Shown here one piece after another: positions 24,948 through 33,940 of a stretch of DNA of 64,000 bases. Each line of letters opens with the position of its first letter. The stretch's first letter is position 1. Source of the stretch: Ga0074139 sp964515195 (GTDB lineage Bacteria > Bdellovibrionota > Bdellovibrionia > Bdellovibrionales > Bdellovibrionaceae); assembly GCA_964515195.1 (NCBI GenBank), contig CAZETK010000001.1, positions 62,001 through 126,000 of the forward strand, given 5' to 3'. The position numbers and the translations under genes are program-made. Below the pieces are notes generated by a model. That model was given only the letters and a program-made list of their open reading frames with translations, was not told where the DNA came from and searched no databases.

Positions 24948-26387
24948 ATGAGTAATATTTTCGCACAGCTCTTAAATGAACGCTTCGGTTTCTCTGAGTT
25001 TCGCCCCGGTCAGTTAGAAACTCTTTCCATTCTTCAAGAGGGGTCTTCAGCATTGGGACTAATGCCGACGGGCTCTGGTAAAAGTCTGATTTATCAATTG
25101 TTCACATTCTATAAATCCGAGCTGACATTAGTAGTGACTCCTCTGATCGCCCTTATGGAGGATCAGGCCCAAAAGGCTTACGAGTTAGGATTGAAGGCGG
25201 CGTTTGTTCATTCTCAAATTCCCGCCGAAGAAAGAGAAAAGAGGATTCGTCAGCTGCAAGAGGGGGAATATAAACTTTTTTTTGCAACACCTGAGCGATT
25301 TCAAAAGCCCGAATTTCAATCGGCCCTTTCAAAAAGAAAAATCTCACTTTTTGTGGTTGATGAGGCTCATTGTATTAGTTTGTGGGGGCATGATTTTCGG
25401 CCAGACTATGCAAAGTTGGGAGAAGTGCGTCGGCAGTTGGGTGAACCTTTAACCTTGGCCTTGACGGCCACAGCCACACCTGATGTCCAATCTGAAATCT
25501 TAATTAGTTTGAATCTTCCAGATGCTAAAATTGTGGCCTCAGGTCTAAAGCGGCCCAATCTCCAGCTATCCGTCGAGGAAGCCTACGGCTTTGAATCGAA
25601 AATGGAAAGCCTAATTCCTAGACTTGAAAACCGAACTGGGGCTGCCTTGGTTTATACTACGCTCATTAAATCCGCAGAGGAAATTCGTCATGAACTTAAA
25701 AGGCGCGGTCTGACGGCTTTGATTTATCATGGGGATTTGCCCGCGAATCGCCGTAGACAGGCTCTGAAAAGTTTTATGAAAGACAAGACTGCTATTATGG
25801 TGGCGACCCCTGCGTTTGGTTTAGGAATTGATAAGCCTAATATCAGGGGAGTCTACCACTTCGAGCCACCGGCTTCGCTGGAGAGTTATTTTCAAGAGGT
25901 GGGGCGTGCGGGGCGTGATGGACTTCCAGCAGACGCGATTCTGTTTTATGATGAAGAGGATCTTAGTATTCCCATGGGTTTTATTGCAAGTGCCCATCCT
26001 GAGCGCTCCTACATTGAAAAAATGTATCGACTGATCGAATCGAATCAGGACCGCGCGCGAAGCGAGGGACGTGAGTGGGTGGCAGAAGAAATCAGTTTTA
26101 AGAATCGCCGCGACCACCGGGTCGATTCGGCGCTAGGTATTTTAGAACGGTGGGACTGTATTGTTCAAACCCAAAATGGCGGAATTATTTTGACGGGACC
26201 GCTCAAGGACGAATTTTTTACCCTAGAAAATCAACAGGAATTGTTGAAACATCACAATAAGAAGCTTTATTCTTTTTTACAGTGGATCAAAAACACTGAA
26301 GACTGCCGAATGCTACAAATCTACCATTACTTCGGACAGGACGAAAAGAAGAAGTGCGGACATTGCGATGTCTGCCTGAAGGGCTAA
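24948..26387 (+). CDS. recQ: RecQ-family ATP-dependent DNA helicase, short form
   Basis: A 3'-5' superfamily 2 helicase of 479 residues. The Walker A motif is MPTGSGKS (Lys45), the Walker B motif DEAH is at 138-141, the RecQ aromatic-rich loop is CISLWGHDFRPDY, and motif VI is QEVGRAGRDG. A zinc-binding end (CRMLQIYHYFG...CGHCDVC) closes the protein. The HRDC domain is absent and the winged helix is shortened, as in RecQ-like proteins of about 480 residues. GGAAGGGG lies 8 bases before the ATG. Its stop is 2 bp from the antiporter gene. Confidence 0.92.
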   Translation: MSNIFAQLLNERFGFSEFRPGQLETLSILQEGSSALGLMPTGSGKSLIYQLFTFYKSELTLVVTPLIALMEDQAQKAYELGLKAAFVHSQIPAEEREKRIRQLQEGEYKLFFATPERFQKPEFQSALSKRKISLFVVDEAHCISLWGHDFRPDYAKLGEVRRQLGEPLTLALTATATPDVQSEILISLNLPDAKIVASGLKRPNLQLSVEEAYGFESKMESLIPRLENRTGAALVYTTLIKSAEEIRHELKRRGLTALIYHGDLPANRRRQALKSFMKDKTAIMVATPAFGLGIDKPNIRGVYHFEPPASLESYFQEVGRAGRDGLPADAILFYDEEDLSIPMGFIASAHPERSYIEKMYRLIESNQDRARSEGREWVAEEISFKNRRDHRVDSALGILERWDCIVQTQNGGIILTGPLKDEFFTLENQQELLKHHNKKLYSFLQWIKNTEDCRMLQIYHYFGQDEKKKCGHCDVCLKG

Positions 26388-26389
26388 GC

Positions 26390-28618
26390 ATGATGCATTT
26401 ACCCCCATTGATTCAGGACCTCGCTATCATTCTCATGACAGCGGCTGTGACGACGATTTTATTTAAAGCTCTTAAGCAACCTGTTGTTCTGGGGTATATA
26501 TTAGCTGGATTACTGGTGGGGCCTCAGATCCCTTTGATTCCCACTGTGACTGATAGCGAGAATTTAAAAATTTGGGCTGAGATCGGTGTAATCTTCTTGT
26601 TGTTCGGACTTGGGCTTGAGTTCAGTTTCAAAAAGCTGATGCGAGTGGGTTTCAGCGCGACGACGACCGGAGTTTTCGAAGCTCTTTTCATGTTGGCCTT
26701 TGGATACTTTGTCGGACGAGGGTTTGGCTGGCCGAAGATGGACAGCTTGTTTTTAGGTGGAGTGTTATCGGTTTCATCCACAACTATTATTGTGCGCGCG
26801 ATTGATGAGTTGGGGATGAAAACACGCCGATTTGTTGACTTGGTTTTTGGCGTCTTAATTGTAGAAGACCTGGTGGCCATTTTGTTGATGGTCCTGCTTT
26901 CCGCCATCGCCGTCGCTCATGAATTTTCGGGATTAAGCCTGGCAGGCTCTCTTTTGCAATTCATATTCTTCTTAACTCTATGGTTTTTAATCGGGATTTA
27001 TTTTCTGCCGTTATTCTTCAAATGGAGTCGTCGGTATCTCAACGATGAAACGAAGTTGATCACGGCGATAGGGCTTTGTTTGATGATGGTTTTTATTGCC
27101 ACTCAAGTTGGCTTCTCTCCAGCCTTGGGCGCTTTTGTCATGGGTTCCATTATGGCCGAAACGCGGGAAGGGGCCTCTATTGAAAAGCTTCTTACACCCG
27201 TCCGCGACTTGTTTGCCGCTATTTTCTTTGTCTCGGTGGGAATGCTGATCGATATCCAAATCATTCGTGACAACCTGGGCCTGGTGTTGATTCTGACTCT
27301 GGTGACGATATCGGGGAAACTTGTTAGCACGACTATTGGGGCTCTGGTCTCGGGGCAAAGCCTTCGAAGTTCAGTTCAGGCTGGCATGTGCTTAGCGCAG
27401 ATCGGAGAGTTTTCTTTCATTATCGCCACCTTAGGTGTGAGCTTGAAAGTTGTTGGCGAAGGACTATACCCCATTGCCGTGGCCGTATCGGCCATTACAA
27501 CTTTCACAACTCCTTATCAAATCAAACTGTCAGACCGCGTGTGCGATTGGATCGAAAAGACCGTTCCTGGAGCTTGGCACGAAAAATTGAAGGATTATGC
27601 CAGCCTCTTTACTATCCAAAACAAGAAAAATTCCCTTCAAAGTATGTTCAAGGCCCATATCACATACACGTTGCTTAATACAGTGGTCGTACTGGCGTTG
27701 ACATTCACCTATAAAAAGTTTGTTCATCCGATTTTTCTTGAGCAGTTAGGAGAGGCCTACTGGGTTTACGTCGCCTCCACCGTGGGATTAGTCACGGTTT
27801 GTATCCCTTTTTTATGGGCCTTGATCTTGGGTCCTCATCAACAAGGGTATGAATACAGTCATGAGGATTTGCACATTGGCAAGATGATCGAAATTTTCTT
27901 TCTGGTTTCCCGCTTATCCTGGTGTGTTTTTTTAATTGGGTTTATTTTGGCTGAATTCGTGTCGATTCAAACTGGTTCCTTGTTTATCCTTTTGGGATTG
28001 ACAATACTGCTTGTATTAACCGGCCGCTATTCTGAACCCTTCTACAGACGATTGAAGAAAAGATTTTTGCATAATCTGGACGATCGCGAATTAGCCATGA
28101 AAGAAAACCGACCCTATTCGACCTTGGCACCTTGGGATATCAGTCTTACGGAGGCGGTCATGTCAGTGGATTCGGACTTCGTCGGCAAAACACTGCATGA
28201 GTCAGCCATTAAAGAAAAGTATGGGGCGATGGTGGCCCTGATTGAAAGGGGCCATAAAACCATCATGGCGCCGGATGGTGAAGAAGTATTGATGCCTCAG
28301 GATCGTCTATTTTTAATTGGCTCGGAAGAGCAAACCGCACCTGTGAAAGGTTTGGTCGAAAAGCGAGAAGCGACAGCAGATAAGCCGGAAAATTATGGAC
28401 TACAAGCTCTAATTGTTACTGAAAAATCCAGGTTTTTCAATGCAACTATTCGAGATGCCGGCTTTCGGGAAATGATCGATGGTTTTGTAATTGGAATTGA
28501 GCGGGGGGGTGAGAGAATTCTTAATCCTCCCTCTCATACCATACTGCTAAAGGATGACTTAATTTGGGTCGTGGGTGATAAAGCCAAAATCAAAACCTTA
28601 AGTCGGGAGGCGAAATGA
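26390..28618 (+). CDS. KefB-type cation:proton antiporter with two TrkA-C domains
   Basis: I start at the ATG at 26390 (or 26393), right after recQ; an earlier in-frame ATG lies inside recQ. The 742-residue protein has the Na+/H+ exchanger (CPA2) domain in about 1-380, with many membrane helices (GYILAGLLVGPQIPL, LFGLGLEFSFKKL, GFSPALGAFVMGSIMAET), more helices to about 560, then two cytosolic TrkA-C ligand domains (about 590-650 and 675-740). The nucleotide-binding TrkA-N domain of KefB/KefC is missing. Potassium or sodium/proton exchange is inferred. It overlaps aat (ATGATG). Confidence 0.88.
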   Translation: MMHLPPLIQDLAIILMTAAVTTILFKALKQPVVLGYILAGLLVGPQIPLIPTVTDSENLKIWAEIGVIFLLFGLGLEFSFKKLMRVGFSATTTGVFEALFMLAFGYFVGRGFGWPKMDSLFLGGVLSVSSTTIIVRAIDELGMKTRRFVDLVFGVLIVEDLVAILLMVLLSAIAVAHEFSGLSLAGSLLQFIFFLTLWFLIGIYFLPLFFKWSRRYLNDETKLITAIGLCLMMVFIATQVGFSPALGAFVMGSIMAETREGASIEKLLTPVRDLFAAIFFVSVGMLIDIQIIRDNLGLVLILTLVTISGKLVSTTIGALVSGQSLRSSVQAGMCLAQIGEFSFIIATLGVSLKVVGEGLYPIAVAVSAITTFTTPYQIKLSDRVCDWIEKTVPGAWHEKLKDYASLFTIQNKKNSLQSMFKAHITYTLLNTVVVLALTFTYKKFVHPIFLEQLGEAYWVYVASTVGLVTVCIPFLWALILGPHQQGYEYSHEDLHIGKMIEIFFLVSRLSWCVFLIGFILAEFVSIQTGSLFILLGLTILLVLTGRYSEPFYRRLKKRFLHNLDDRELAMKENRPYSTLAPWDISLTEAVMSVDSDFVGKTLHESAIKEKYGAMVALIERGHKTIMAPDGEEVLMPQDRLFLIGSEEQTAPVKGLVEKREATADKPENYGLQALIVTEKSRFFNATIRDAGFREMIDGFVIGIERGGERILNPPSHTILLKDDLIWVVGDKAKIKTLSREAK

Positions 28619-29289
28619 TGGCTCAGGAGGAGATTGAGTTTTTTCCTGACCCATCGCCACCTTACGAGCAAGGAGTGGTCGCAGTCGGCGGCGAACTCAC
28701 GTTTCCGATATTAAGGGAAGCTTATGAAAAAGGAATTTTTCCATGGCCACAAGAGGGTTTTCCGATGCTTTGGTTTTGCCCTGATAAGCGTGGCATCCTT
28801 TACCTTGATAAGTTCAAGATCCCGCGGAGCCTGGCGAAAAAGCTTAAAACCTACTCAAGTCGGGTCGTCACACGGAACCGGGCTTTTGAGCGCGTTATCC
28901 GGGACTGTGCAACCCAGGCCCGAAGAGGGCAAACAGGAAGTTGGATCTCAGAGGAAATCATTGAGGCCTATACGAAACTTCACCAGCGGGGTCACGCGCA
29001 CTCATGGGAGGTGTGGCGTGATGGCATCCTTGTGGGTGGTGGTTATGGTGTTAAATTTAAGGGTGTTTTCTCGGGTGAGAGTCTGTTCCATCATGAAACC
29101 GATATGTCTAAGCTGGCACTGATAAAAATGGTAGAAGATCTGAAGGCAGAAGGGCACTTGTGGATTGACACTCAAATGGTGACACCCCTGTTGGCAAATT
29201 TCGGAGCCGAAGAAATTTCAAAAGACGAATATTTAAAGTTGCTTCGTAAAAGACAGAGAGAAGTTGCACGGAAAACCGCTAAAACTTGA
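28615..29289 (+). CDS. aat: Leucyl/phenylalanyl-tRNA-protein transferase
   Basis: Aat adds Leu or Phe to proteins with N-terminal Lys or Arg, marking them for ClpS/ClpAP (N-end rule). The 224-residue protein shows the family blocks FPDPSPPYEQGVVAVGGEL, YEKGIFPWPQEGFPMLWFCPDKRG, WISEEIIEAYTKLHQRGHAHS, GVFSGESLFHHETDMSKLAL and WIDTQMVTPLLANFGA. Its start overlaps the antiporter stop by four bases, so it is the last gene of the recQ operon. ClpS/ClpA are not in the window. Confidence 0.95.
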   Translation: MMAQEEIEFFPDPSPPYEQGVVAVGGELTFPILREAYEKGIFPWPQEGFPMLWFCPDKRGILYLDKFKIPRSLAKKLKTYSSRVVTRNRAFERVIRDCATQARRGQTGSWISEEIIEAYTKLHQRGHAHSWEVWRDGILVGGGYGVKFKGVFSGESLFHHETDMSKLALIKMVEDLKAEGHLWIDTQMVTPLLANFGAEEISKDEYLKLLRKRQREVARKTAKT

Positions 29290-29797
29290 AGCCTTTTAGG
29301 AAGTCAGCGCTGAACAACAGCCACGTTCCCCAAGCCCAAAGCGCCAGGAAACACGACATCAATAATATTTTCACGATTTCCGCTGCGTTAATTTGAACTC
29401 GGGTATTATTCAGAATAGTTTGTTGGTCGATATGATCTTTTAATTTTTTTGAAAGTCCTTGAGCAAGTGCGATTCGTTGGGCCATTTCCAGCTTGTAGAA
29501 ATGCACACCCACCAACATTCTTTGATTTTTTAAAGGATCAATTCGAGTCACAACCGCGTAACAAGCCATTTGCTGTGAGCCTGGTACTTCAAATTGAATT
29601 TTGACGATCTCGCCTAATAGGGGACAAAGGTCAGACGGGGCGGTAAAGGCCAATCCAGTTAATGAGATATTTTTAACTTCAGTCCCTTCTTCCCACGGAA
29701 GTTGTCGTGGTCCAGCCAAGCGGACTAAAGAATCATCCTGCGTATTCAAGATATAACGGGGGGCCCGACCATGATAACGTGCTAAGCCTTGTGACAT
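29279..29797 (-). CDS. PilZ-domain protein with C-terminal membrane anchor
   Basis: The 172-residue product has a PilZ-like domain in about 10-105. RAPRY supplies a short arginine motif, NISLTGLAF is the D/NxSxxG element, and LVGVHFYKLE is the closing strand. PilZ domains bind cyclic-di-GMP, but the arginine motif here is incomplete (RxxR spacing), so binding is uncertain. The last ~30 residues are one transmembrane helix (IVKILLMSCFLALWAWGTWLLF), so the domain faces the cytoplasm at the inner membrane. Its tail overlaps aat by 11 bp, convergently. Confidence 0.78.
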   Translation of the reverse strand: MSQGLARYHGRAPRYILNTQDDSLVRLAGPRQLPWEEGTEVKNISLTGLAFTAPSDLCPLLGEIVKIQFEVPGSQQMACYAVVTRIDPLKNQRMLVGVHFYKLEMAQRIALAQGLSKKLKDHIDQQTILNNTRVQINAAEIVKILLMSCFLALWAWGTWLLFSADFLKGFKF

Positions 29798-29934
29798 ATA
29801 AGATCTTTATCGGAAAGACTGGCTCTGGACCTGAGGCTAAAGCCGAGTCATTTACAAAAATCTCAATCGTATTCTGACTCAAACTGAACCATTTAAAAAT
29901 TGAGTATTTCAGAGCGTTTAGAGACAATGGAAGT

Positions 29935-32109
29935 GTGAAAACTACGAAAAAACGTCGCTTGCCGACGACATCTAAACGAAAAGCTTCAAAAAGATTAAAA
30001 GTTCGCGAGCACCCCCGGGCATCAGCATCAGAATTTACGAACCGTGAAATTGGATGGCTGCGGTTTAACCAACGCGTCCTTCATGAAGCCAAGGATGCAC
30101 GCAATCCCCTTTTGGAACGGTTACGGTTTCTTGCCATCTGCGGAAGTAATCTGGACGAATTCTTTATGAAAAGGGTGGGGGGCCTTAAGCGCCAAGTGGC
30201 CTATGGGATTTCTTCCAAATCTTCTGATGGACAAACTCCGGAGCAACAGCTCGAAGCCATCCGAAAACTCATTGGCCCGGCAATTACAGAGCACGGGCAA
30301 GTTTACACTGATCTATTAAAGCTACTCGCTAAAGAAGGCATTGTGATCCTGAAGTGGAAGGATCTTTCAGCCAAAGAAAAAGAATCCGTTAAAAAATACT
30401 ACATTAAAAATGTATTTCCGGTTTTAACCCCTTTGTCTGTGGATCCGGGGCATCCATTTCCTTTTATTTCAAATCTTTCGACCTCCTTAGGCGTGACGCT
30501 CAAGCACCCAGATGGAGATGAAAAACTATTTGCCCGCATTAAAGTCCCCAAAGTTTTACCAGCTTGGATTCAGGTGGACAAATCCCAATCTCGTTATGTC
30601 AGTTTGATAGAAGTGATTATCGCGAATCTGCAAGATCTGTTTCCCAACATGCTTTTACAAAATGTTATGCCATTTAGAATCACTCGCAACGCGGATTCAG
30701 ATCGTGATGATGATGATGCCGAAGATCTGCTCCAATCTATCACCGAAGAGTTGCGTCAAAGGCGTTTTGCTGAGGTTGTCAGGCTTCAGCACGGCCCTAG
30801 TCCTGACCCCTGGATTTTACAGTTTCTGACTGACGAACTGGAGCTGAAGCCTGAGGATGTTTTTGAGCATCCGGGTGAGTTGGATTACTCCGATCTGAAT
30901 TTTTTCGCGGATTTGGCGTTTCCGCAGCTCAAGTTTGAAGCCCATGTTCCTGTCGTGCCCGCTCAGTTTGCGGATGAGTCTGCTTCCATTTTTAGCCTTA
31001 TTCGCCAGCATGACTTCCTTGTTCACCATCCTTTTGAAAGTTTCAGTGCCACTGTGGAAAGGATGGTCAGGGAAGCCGCCCATGATCCAAAGGTACTCGC
31101 TATTAAAATGACTTTGTACCGAACGGGGGATAACTCGCCATTTGTGAAATCTTTGATTGAAGCGGCCGAAATGGGAAAGCAAGTGGTTTGTCTGGTGGAG
31201 TTGAAAGCGCGCTTCGATGAGGAAAGAAATATTTTCTGGGCCCAAGAACNNNNNNNNNNCGTGCATGGCGTTTATGGCGTGCTAGGTCTTAAAACGCACG
31301 CGAAGACAATTCTTATCGTTCGTCAAGAGGAAGAAGGGTTACGCTGCTATTCTCATATCGGGACAGGGAATTACAATGTCAGCACTTCACGATTTTATAC
31401 GGACGTGGGGCTTTTAACAGCTCACGAGGGCATTACCGAGGACGTGATTGAATTCTTCCATTATTTAACAGGACGATCATTAAAGAATCATTACCAGCAT
31501 TTATTGGTGGCACCTGTTAATATGTTTTCTGAGATTAAATCAAAAATTGAAAGAGAAGGAGAGCTGGCAAAATCAGGGAAGCCTGCTCAGGTCATCGCGA
31601 AGTTTAACAATATGGAGGAAAATGATATCTCTTTAGCTCTCTATTTGGCGTCCCAAAAGGGTGCCAATGTGGATCTAATCATTCGTGGATTCTGCTGCCT
31701 GCGGCCGCGCACGCCGGGGTTGAGCGAGCGGGTGCGAGTGATTTCCGTTCTCGGAAGGTTTTTAGAGCACTCACGAATTTATTACTTTCGTAATGGGGCC
31801 GTCGATCCCATTGATGGTGAGTATTATATTGGTTCAGCAGATTGGATGTATCGAAATCTCCATGCTCGAGTGGAAGCCCTGGTTCCCATTTATGACAGGG
31901 CCCTTAAAGAAAAAATATGGGAAATGTTACAACTCTATTTACAGGACAAGCGGCAAGCGTGGGATATGGATTCCGATGGCCACTACACCCAGCGCAGTGG
32001 CGAGTCTTTAGGTGTTCATCAAAAACTGATTGATCTGACAAAAAACCGCTCTAAGCTGGATGAAGAAAAATTGAATGCGAAAATTACAGAAAAGACAGGT
32101 GGGGGATAA
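29935..32109 (+). CDS. ppk: Polyphosphate kinase 1
   Basis: PPK1 makes long-chain polyphosphate from ATP. The 724-residue product has the N, H, C1 and C2 domains in order. The autophosphorylated histidine is in LKTHAKT (about 455) and the second in SHIGTGNYN (about 474). The start is GTG 29935; a basic leader (TTKKRRLPTTSKRKASKRL) precedes the domain. Ten N at 31250-31259 interrupt the C1 domain (WAQE then four unknown residues then VHGVYG). The family normally has five residues there, so about three bases may be missing. It is followed two bases later by sixA. Confidence 0.95.
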   Translation: MKTTKKRRLPTTSKRKASKRLKVREHPRASASEFTNREIGWLRFNQRVLHEAKDARNPLLERLRFLAICGSNLDEFFMKRVGGLKRQVAYGISSKSSDGQTPEQQLEAIRKLIGPAITEHGQVYTDLLKLLAKEGIVILKWKDLSAKEKESVKKYYIKNVFPVLTPLSVDPGHPFPFISNLSTSLGVTLKHPDGDEKLFARIKVPKVLPAWIQVDKSQSRYVSLIEVIIANLQDLFPNMLLQNVMPFRITRNADSDRDDDDAEDLLQSITEELRQRRFAEVVRLQHGPSPDPWILQFLTDELELKPEDVFEHPGELDYSDLNFFADLAFPQLKFEAHVPVVPAQFADESASIFSLIRQHDFLVHHPFESFSATVERMVREAAHDPKVLAIKMTLYRTGDNSPFVKSLIEAAEMGKQVVCLVELKARFDEERNIFWAQEXXXXVHGVYGVLGLKTHAKTILIVRQEEEGLRCYSHIGTGNYNVSTSRFYTDVGLLTAHEGITEDVIEFFHYLTGRSLKNHYQHLLVAPVNMFSEIKSKIEREGELAKSGKPAQVIAKFNNMEENDISLALYLASQKGANVDLIIRGFCCLRPRTPGLSERVRVISVLGRFLEHSRIYYFRNGAVDPIDGEYYIGSADWMYRNLHARVEALVPIYDRALKEKIWEMLQLYLQDKRQAWDMDSDGHYTQRSGESLGVHQKLIDLTKNRSKLDEEKLNAKITEKTGGG
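31250..31259. other. Assembly gap (10 N) inside ppk
   Basis: Exactly ten unknown bases. The frame is kept across it. Compared with the conserved PPK1 sequence between WAQ and VHVVYG, the encoded stretch is one residue short, so the true gap is probably 13 bases. Confidence 0.9.
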
Positions 32110-32110
32110 A

Positions 32111-32638
32111 GTGGTTCAGTTGATTCTGGTGCGCCATGGAATCGCGCTGGCCCGTGAGGAGTTTCAAAAAAAAGCCAAACTGGACGATGCTTTTCGTCCG
32201 TTGACAGTAAAAGGTCGCAGCCGCCTTGAGAGAATGACCAAAGTTATGAAAAGGCGCTGGGTGAAGGATGTGGATCTGATTCTTTCCAGTCCCTATACGC
32301 GAGCCCGGCAGTCAGCTGAAATAGTCTCCCAAATTTACAATGAACAAAGAATTGTAGAGTGCGGTGAGTTGGTGCCTCAAAGCCCCCCTCAGGCTTTTGT
32401 TCGGTGGATCAAATCACAAAATTTTCGCGGTAATATCTTTGTCATTGTCGGACATGAGCCCAATTTAAGCCTGCTGGCAACTTACCTGCTTGCGGGAAAT
32501 GAATACCCGTTTTTACAATTTAAGAAGTCGGGCATCATGATGTTGGAGGTTGATATGCTAAAAGGCCTGGGGCCCAGCTCAGCTCAACTGCAATGGTTGG
32601 TTACTCCTAAAATGATTCTAGATGAAAGAGAAAAATGA
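32111..32638 (+). CDS. sixA: SixA-like phosphohistidine phosphatase
   Basis: A histidine phosphatase of the RHG family, 175 residues from GTG 32111 (GTGGGGG just upstream; an in-frame ATG further back lies inside ppk). The catalytic RHG is at residues 8-10 (LVRHGIALA), the second histidine is in VGHEPNLS, and the SSPYTRARQSAE motif carries the phosphate-binding arginine. SixA removes phosphate from histidine phosphotransfer domains; PhoE-like activity on other phosphates is possible. Its place between ppk and ppx suggests a part in polyphosphate turnover. Confidence 0.88.
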   Translation: MVQLILVRHGIALAREEFQKKAKLDDAFRPLTVKGRSRLERMTKVMKRRWVKDVDLILSSPYTRARQSAEIVSQIYNEQRIVECGELVPQSPPQAFVRWIKSQNFRGNIFVIVGHEPNLSLLATYLLAGNEYPFLQFKKSGIMMLEVDMLKGLGPSSAQLQWLVTPKMILDEREK

Positions 32639-32934
32639 TTTTATTTATAATGACTTTACTTTTGTCAATTTTAGTGAACGCTCAGGCCCCCGTAGGCGGA
32701 GAAATTATTCAAAGTGGGGGTCCTCATTTACTGGATGATACAAATCCCAAATCTTCACAGATTCAGGCTAAAGATTGTGAACATATGGCCCGCACCCCCT
32801 CGCGCGATAAGACGAAAGCAGGTCAGCCTGCCAGTTGCGAAGACCGCTTGGGTTCACAGAAAGGTCAACCTTCAGGATCTGTCGCGCCATCGAACTCTCA
32901 CGAGGGGAAAGCGGACCCTACCACGGGACCCTAA
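32635..32934 (+). CDS. Small secreted Ser/Pro/Gly-rich protein
   Basis: It overlaps the sixA stop by four bases (ATGA), so it is translated with sixA. The 99-residue product has a signal peptide (MILFIMTLLLSILVNAQA) and a mature chain that is low-complexity and hydrophilic, with two cysteines (DCEHM, SCEDR) and repeated Gly/Ser/Pro. No family recognised. It ends convergently with ppx, 54 bp apart. Confidence 0.65.
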   Translation: MILFIMTLLLSILVNAQAPVGGEIIQSGGPHLLDDTNPKSSQIQAKDCEHMARTPSRDKTKAGQPASCEDRLGSQKGQPSGSVAPSNSHEGKADPTTGP

Positions 32935-32944
32935 ACTAAGATTT

Positions 32945-33008
32945 TCTATTCGATCGACCCGTTAAAGCGGGCGGATAAATGATGGCCGCTATTCGATCAT
33001 CGAATAGA
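32945..33008. repeat. Inverted repeats in the sixA-operon/ppx convergent gap
   Basis: TCTATTCGAT (32945-32954) is the exact inverse of ATCGAATAGA (32999-33008). The right end is also a local palindrome, ATTCGAT-C-ATCGAAT, and a small CCCG/CGGG stem (32958-32971) sits between. The position between two converging genes suggests a bidirectional termination structure, but the right arm falls inside the last codons of ppx. Confidence 0.4.
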
Positions 33009-33891
33009 GAAGCCCGTCGCGCAGCCCAACTCCAGGAATCAAAATTTTATCGATCCCAGCTTGTCGGAGTACAGCTTCGACTACAGAGGTTGCGGGGACG
33101 ATTACGTCCGCTCGGTCTGCTCTCATACCTAGCTGTTCGATCCGAACTCGTGAGGGAATCCTCAATAGCTGATTTAGGATCTGGCCGACCTCTTGAGTCA
33201 GGATGGACTCCCAAGATAAATTTCCCAAAAGCTTGGTTTTAAGCTTAGCCATACATTCTAATTTTCCGCTGGTTACCACTTCAAAATCAAAAGCAATGCC
33301 ATGGAGTTGACGTTCGAAATATTCAGTTACCGGCCCCAGAAGGTCACCAACGACGATCCGAATATGAGCCTCTGACATTTTACGATTCTTGATATGCTCA
33401 AGCAGTCGAACTGTTCCCAGAGGAAAGCTGCGGCTGTTTTTAATTTTTCCTAGGTCTGAATGGGTGATTTCAACGCTACCGCCTCCGATATCGATAAGAA
33501 GAGCCTGGCGTTTTCGCAGGTCCACTTCATGTTTAACGGCATCAAAAATAAGTTGAGCTTCGGCTCGTCCGTTGATGATTTCAAGCTGGATGCCGGTTGC
33601 TTTGTGGATGATTCCAATGAGCTCATTGCTGTTTCGAGCTTCCCGGGCGGCACTTGTGGCCACGGCTCGACACTTAATGACTCCCATTTTGCTATTGATT
33701 TGGGCGAACTCATGGAAAAACTCGACAGCTTTAGATAAAGTGGGCGCTGATATCTGGCCGGAATGAAAAACATCTCCACCTAATCGCAGTGGTAGTCGGT
33801 ATTTTTTCAGAGGTTCGAAACGGTCCCCTTGCCATTGCGCAACAAGCATTCGAACAGCATTGGATCCTAAATCGATAGCTGATATTCGCAT
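32989..33891 (-). CDS. ppx: Exopolyphosphatase / GppA-type phosphatase
   Basis: Ppx/GppA enzymes remove terminal phosphates from polyphosphate or hydrolyse pppGpp. From the ATG at 33891 the product has 300 residues: the ASKHA-fold phosphate motif AIDLGSNAVRML at residues 4-15, the catalytic-glutamate region GRAEAQLIFDAVKHE, and LIDIGGGSVEI. It is the short two-domain form without the HD domain of E. coli Ppx. I reject an in-frame start at 33960 because it adds a non-conserved leader reaching into the barrel gene. It is divergent from that gene by 49 bp and sits beside ppk, as expected for polyphosphate turnover. Confidence 0.9.
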   Translation of the reverse strand: MRISAIDLGSNAVRMLVAQWQGDRFEPLKKYRLPLRLGGDVFHSGQISAPTLSKAVEFFHEFAQINSKMGVIKCRAVATSAAREARNSNELIGIIHKATGIQLEIINGRAEAQLIFDAVKHEVDLRKRQALLIDIGGGSVEITHSDLGKIKNSRSFPLGTVRLLEHIKNRKMSEAHIRIVVGDLLGPVTEYFERQLHGIAFDFEVVTSGKLECMAKLKTKLLGNLSWESILTQEVGQILNQLLRIPSRVRIEQLGMRADRADVIVPATSVVEAVLRQAGIDKILIPGVGLRDGLLYSMIE

Positions 33892-33940
33892 AACACTTAG
33901 AATAAGTGGCCTAGAGCATTCTTGCAAGGTATAGGAAACT

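Noticed and set aside
30817..31266. 149-codon antisense frame in ppk
   Set aside because: Shadow of PPK1 that also runs over the N gap.
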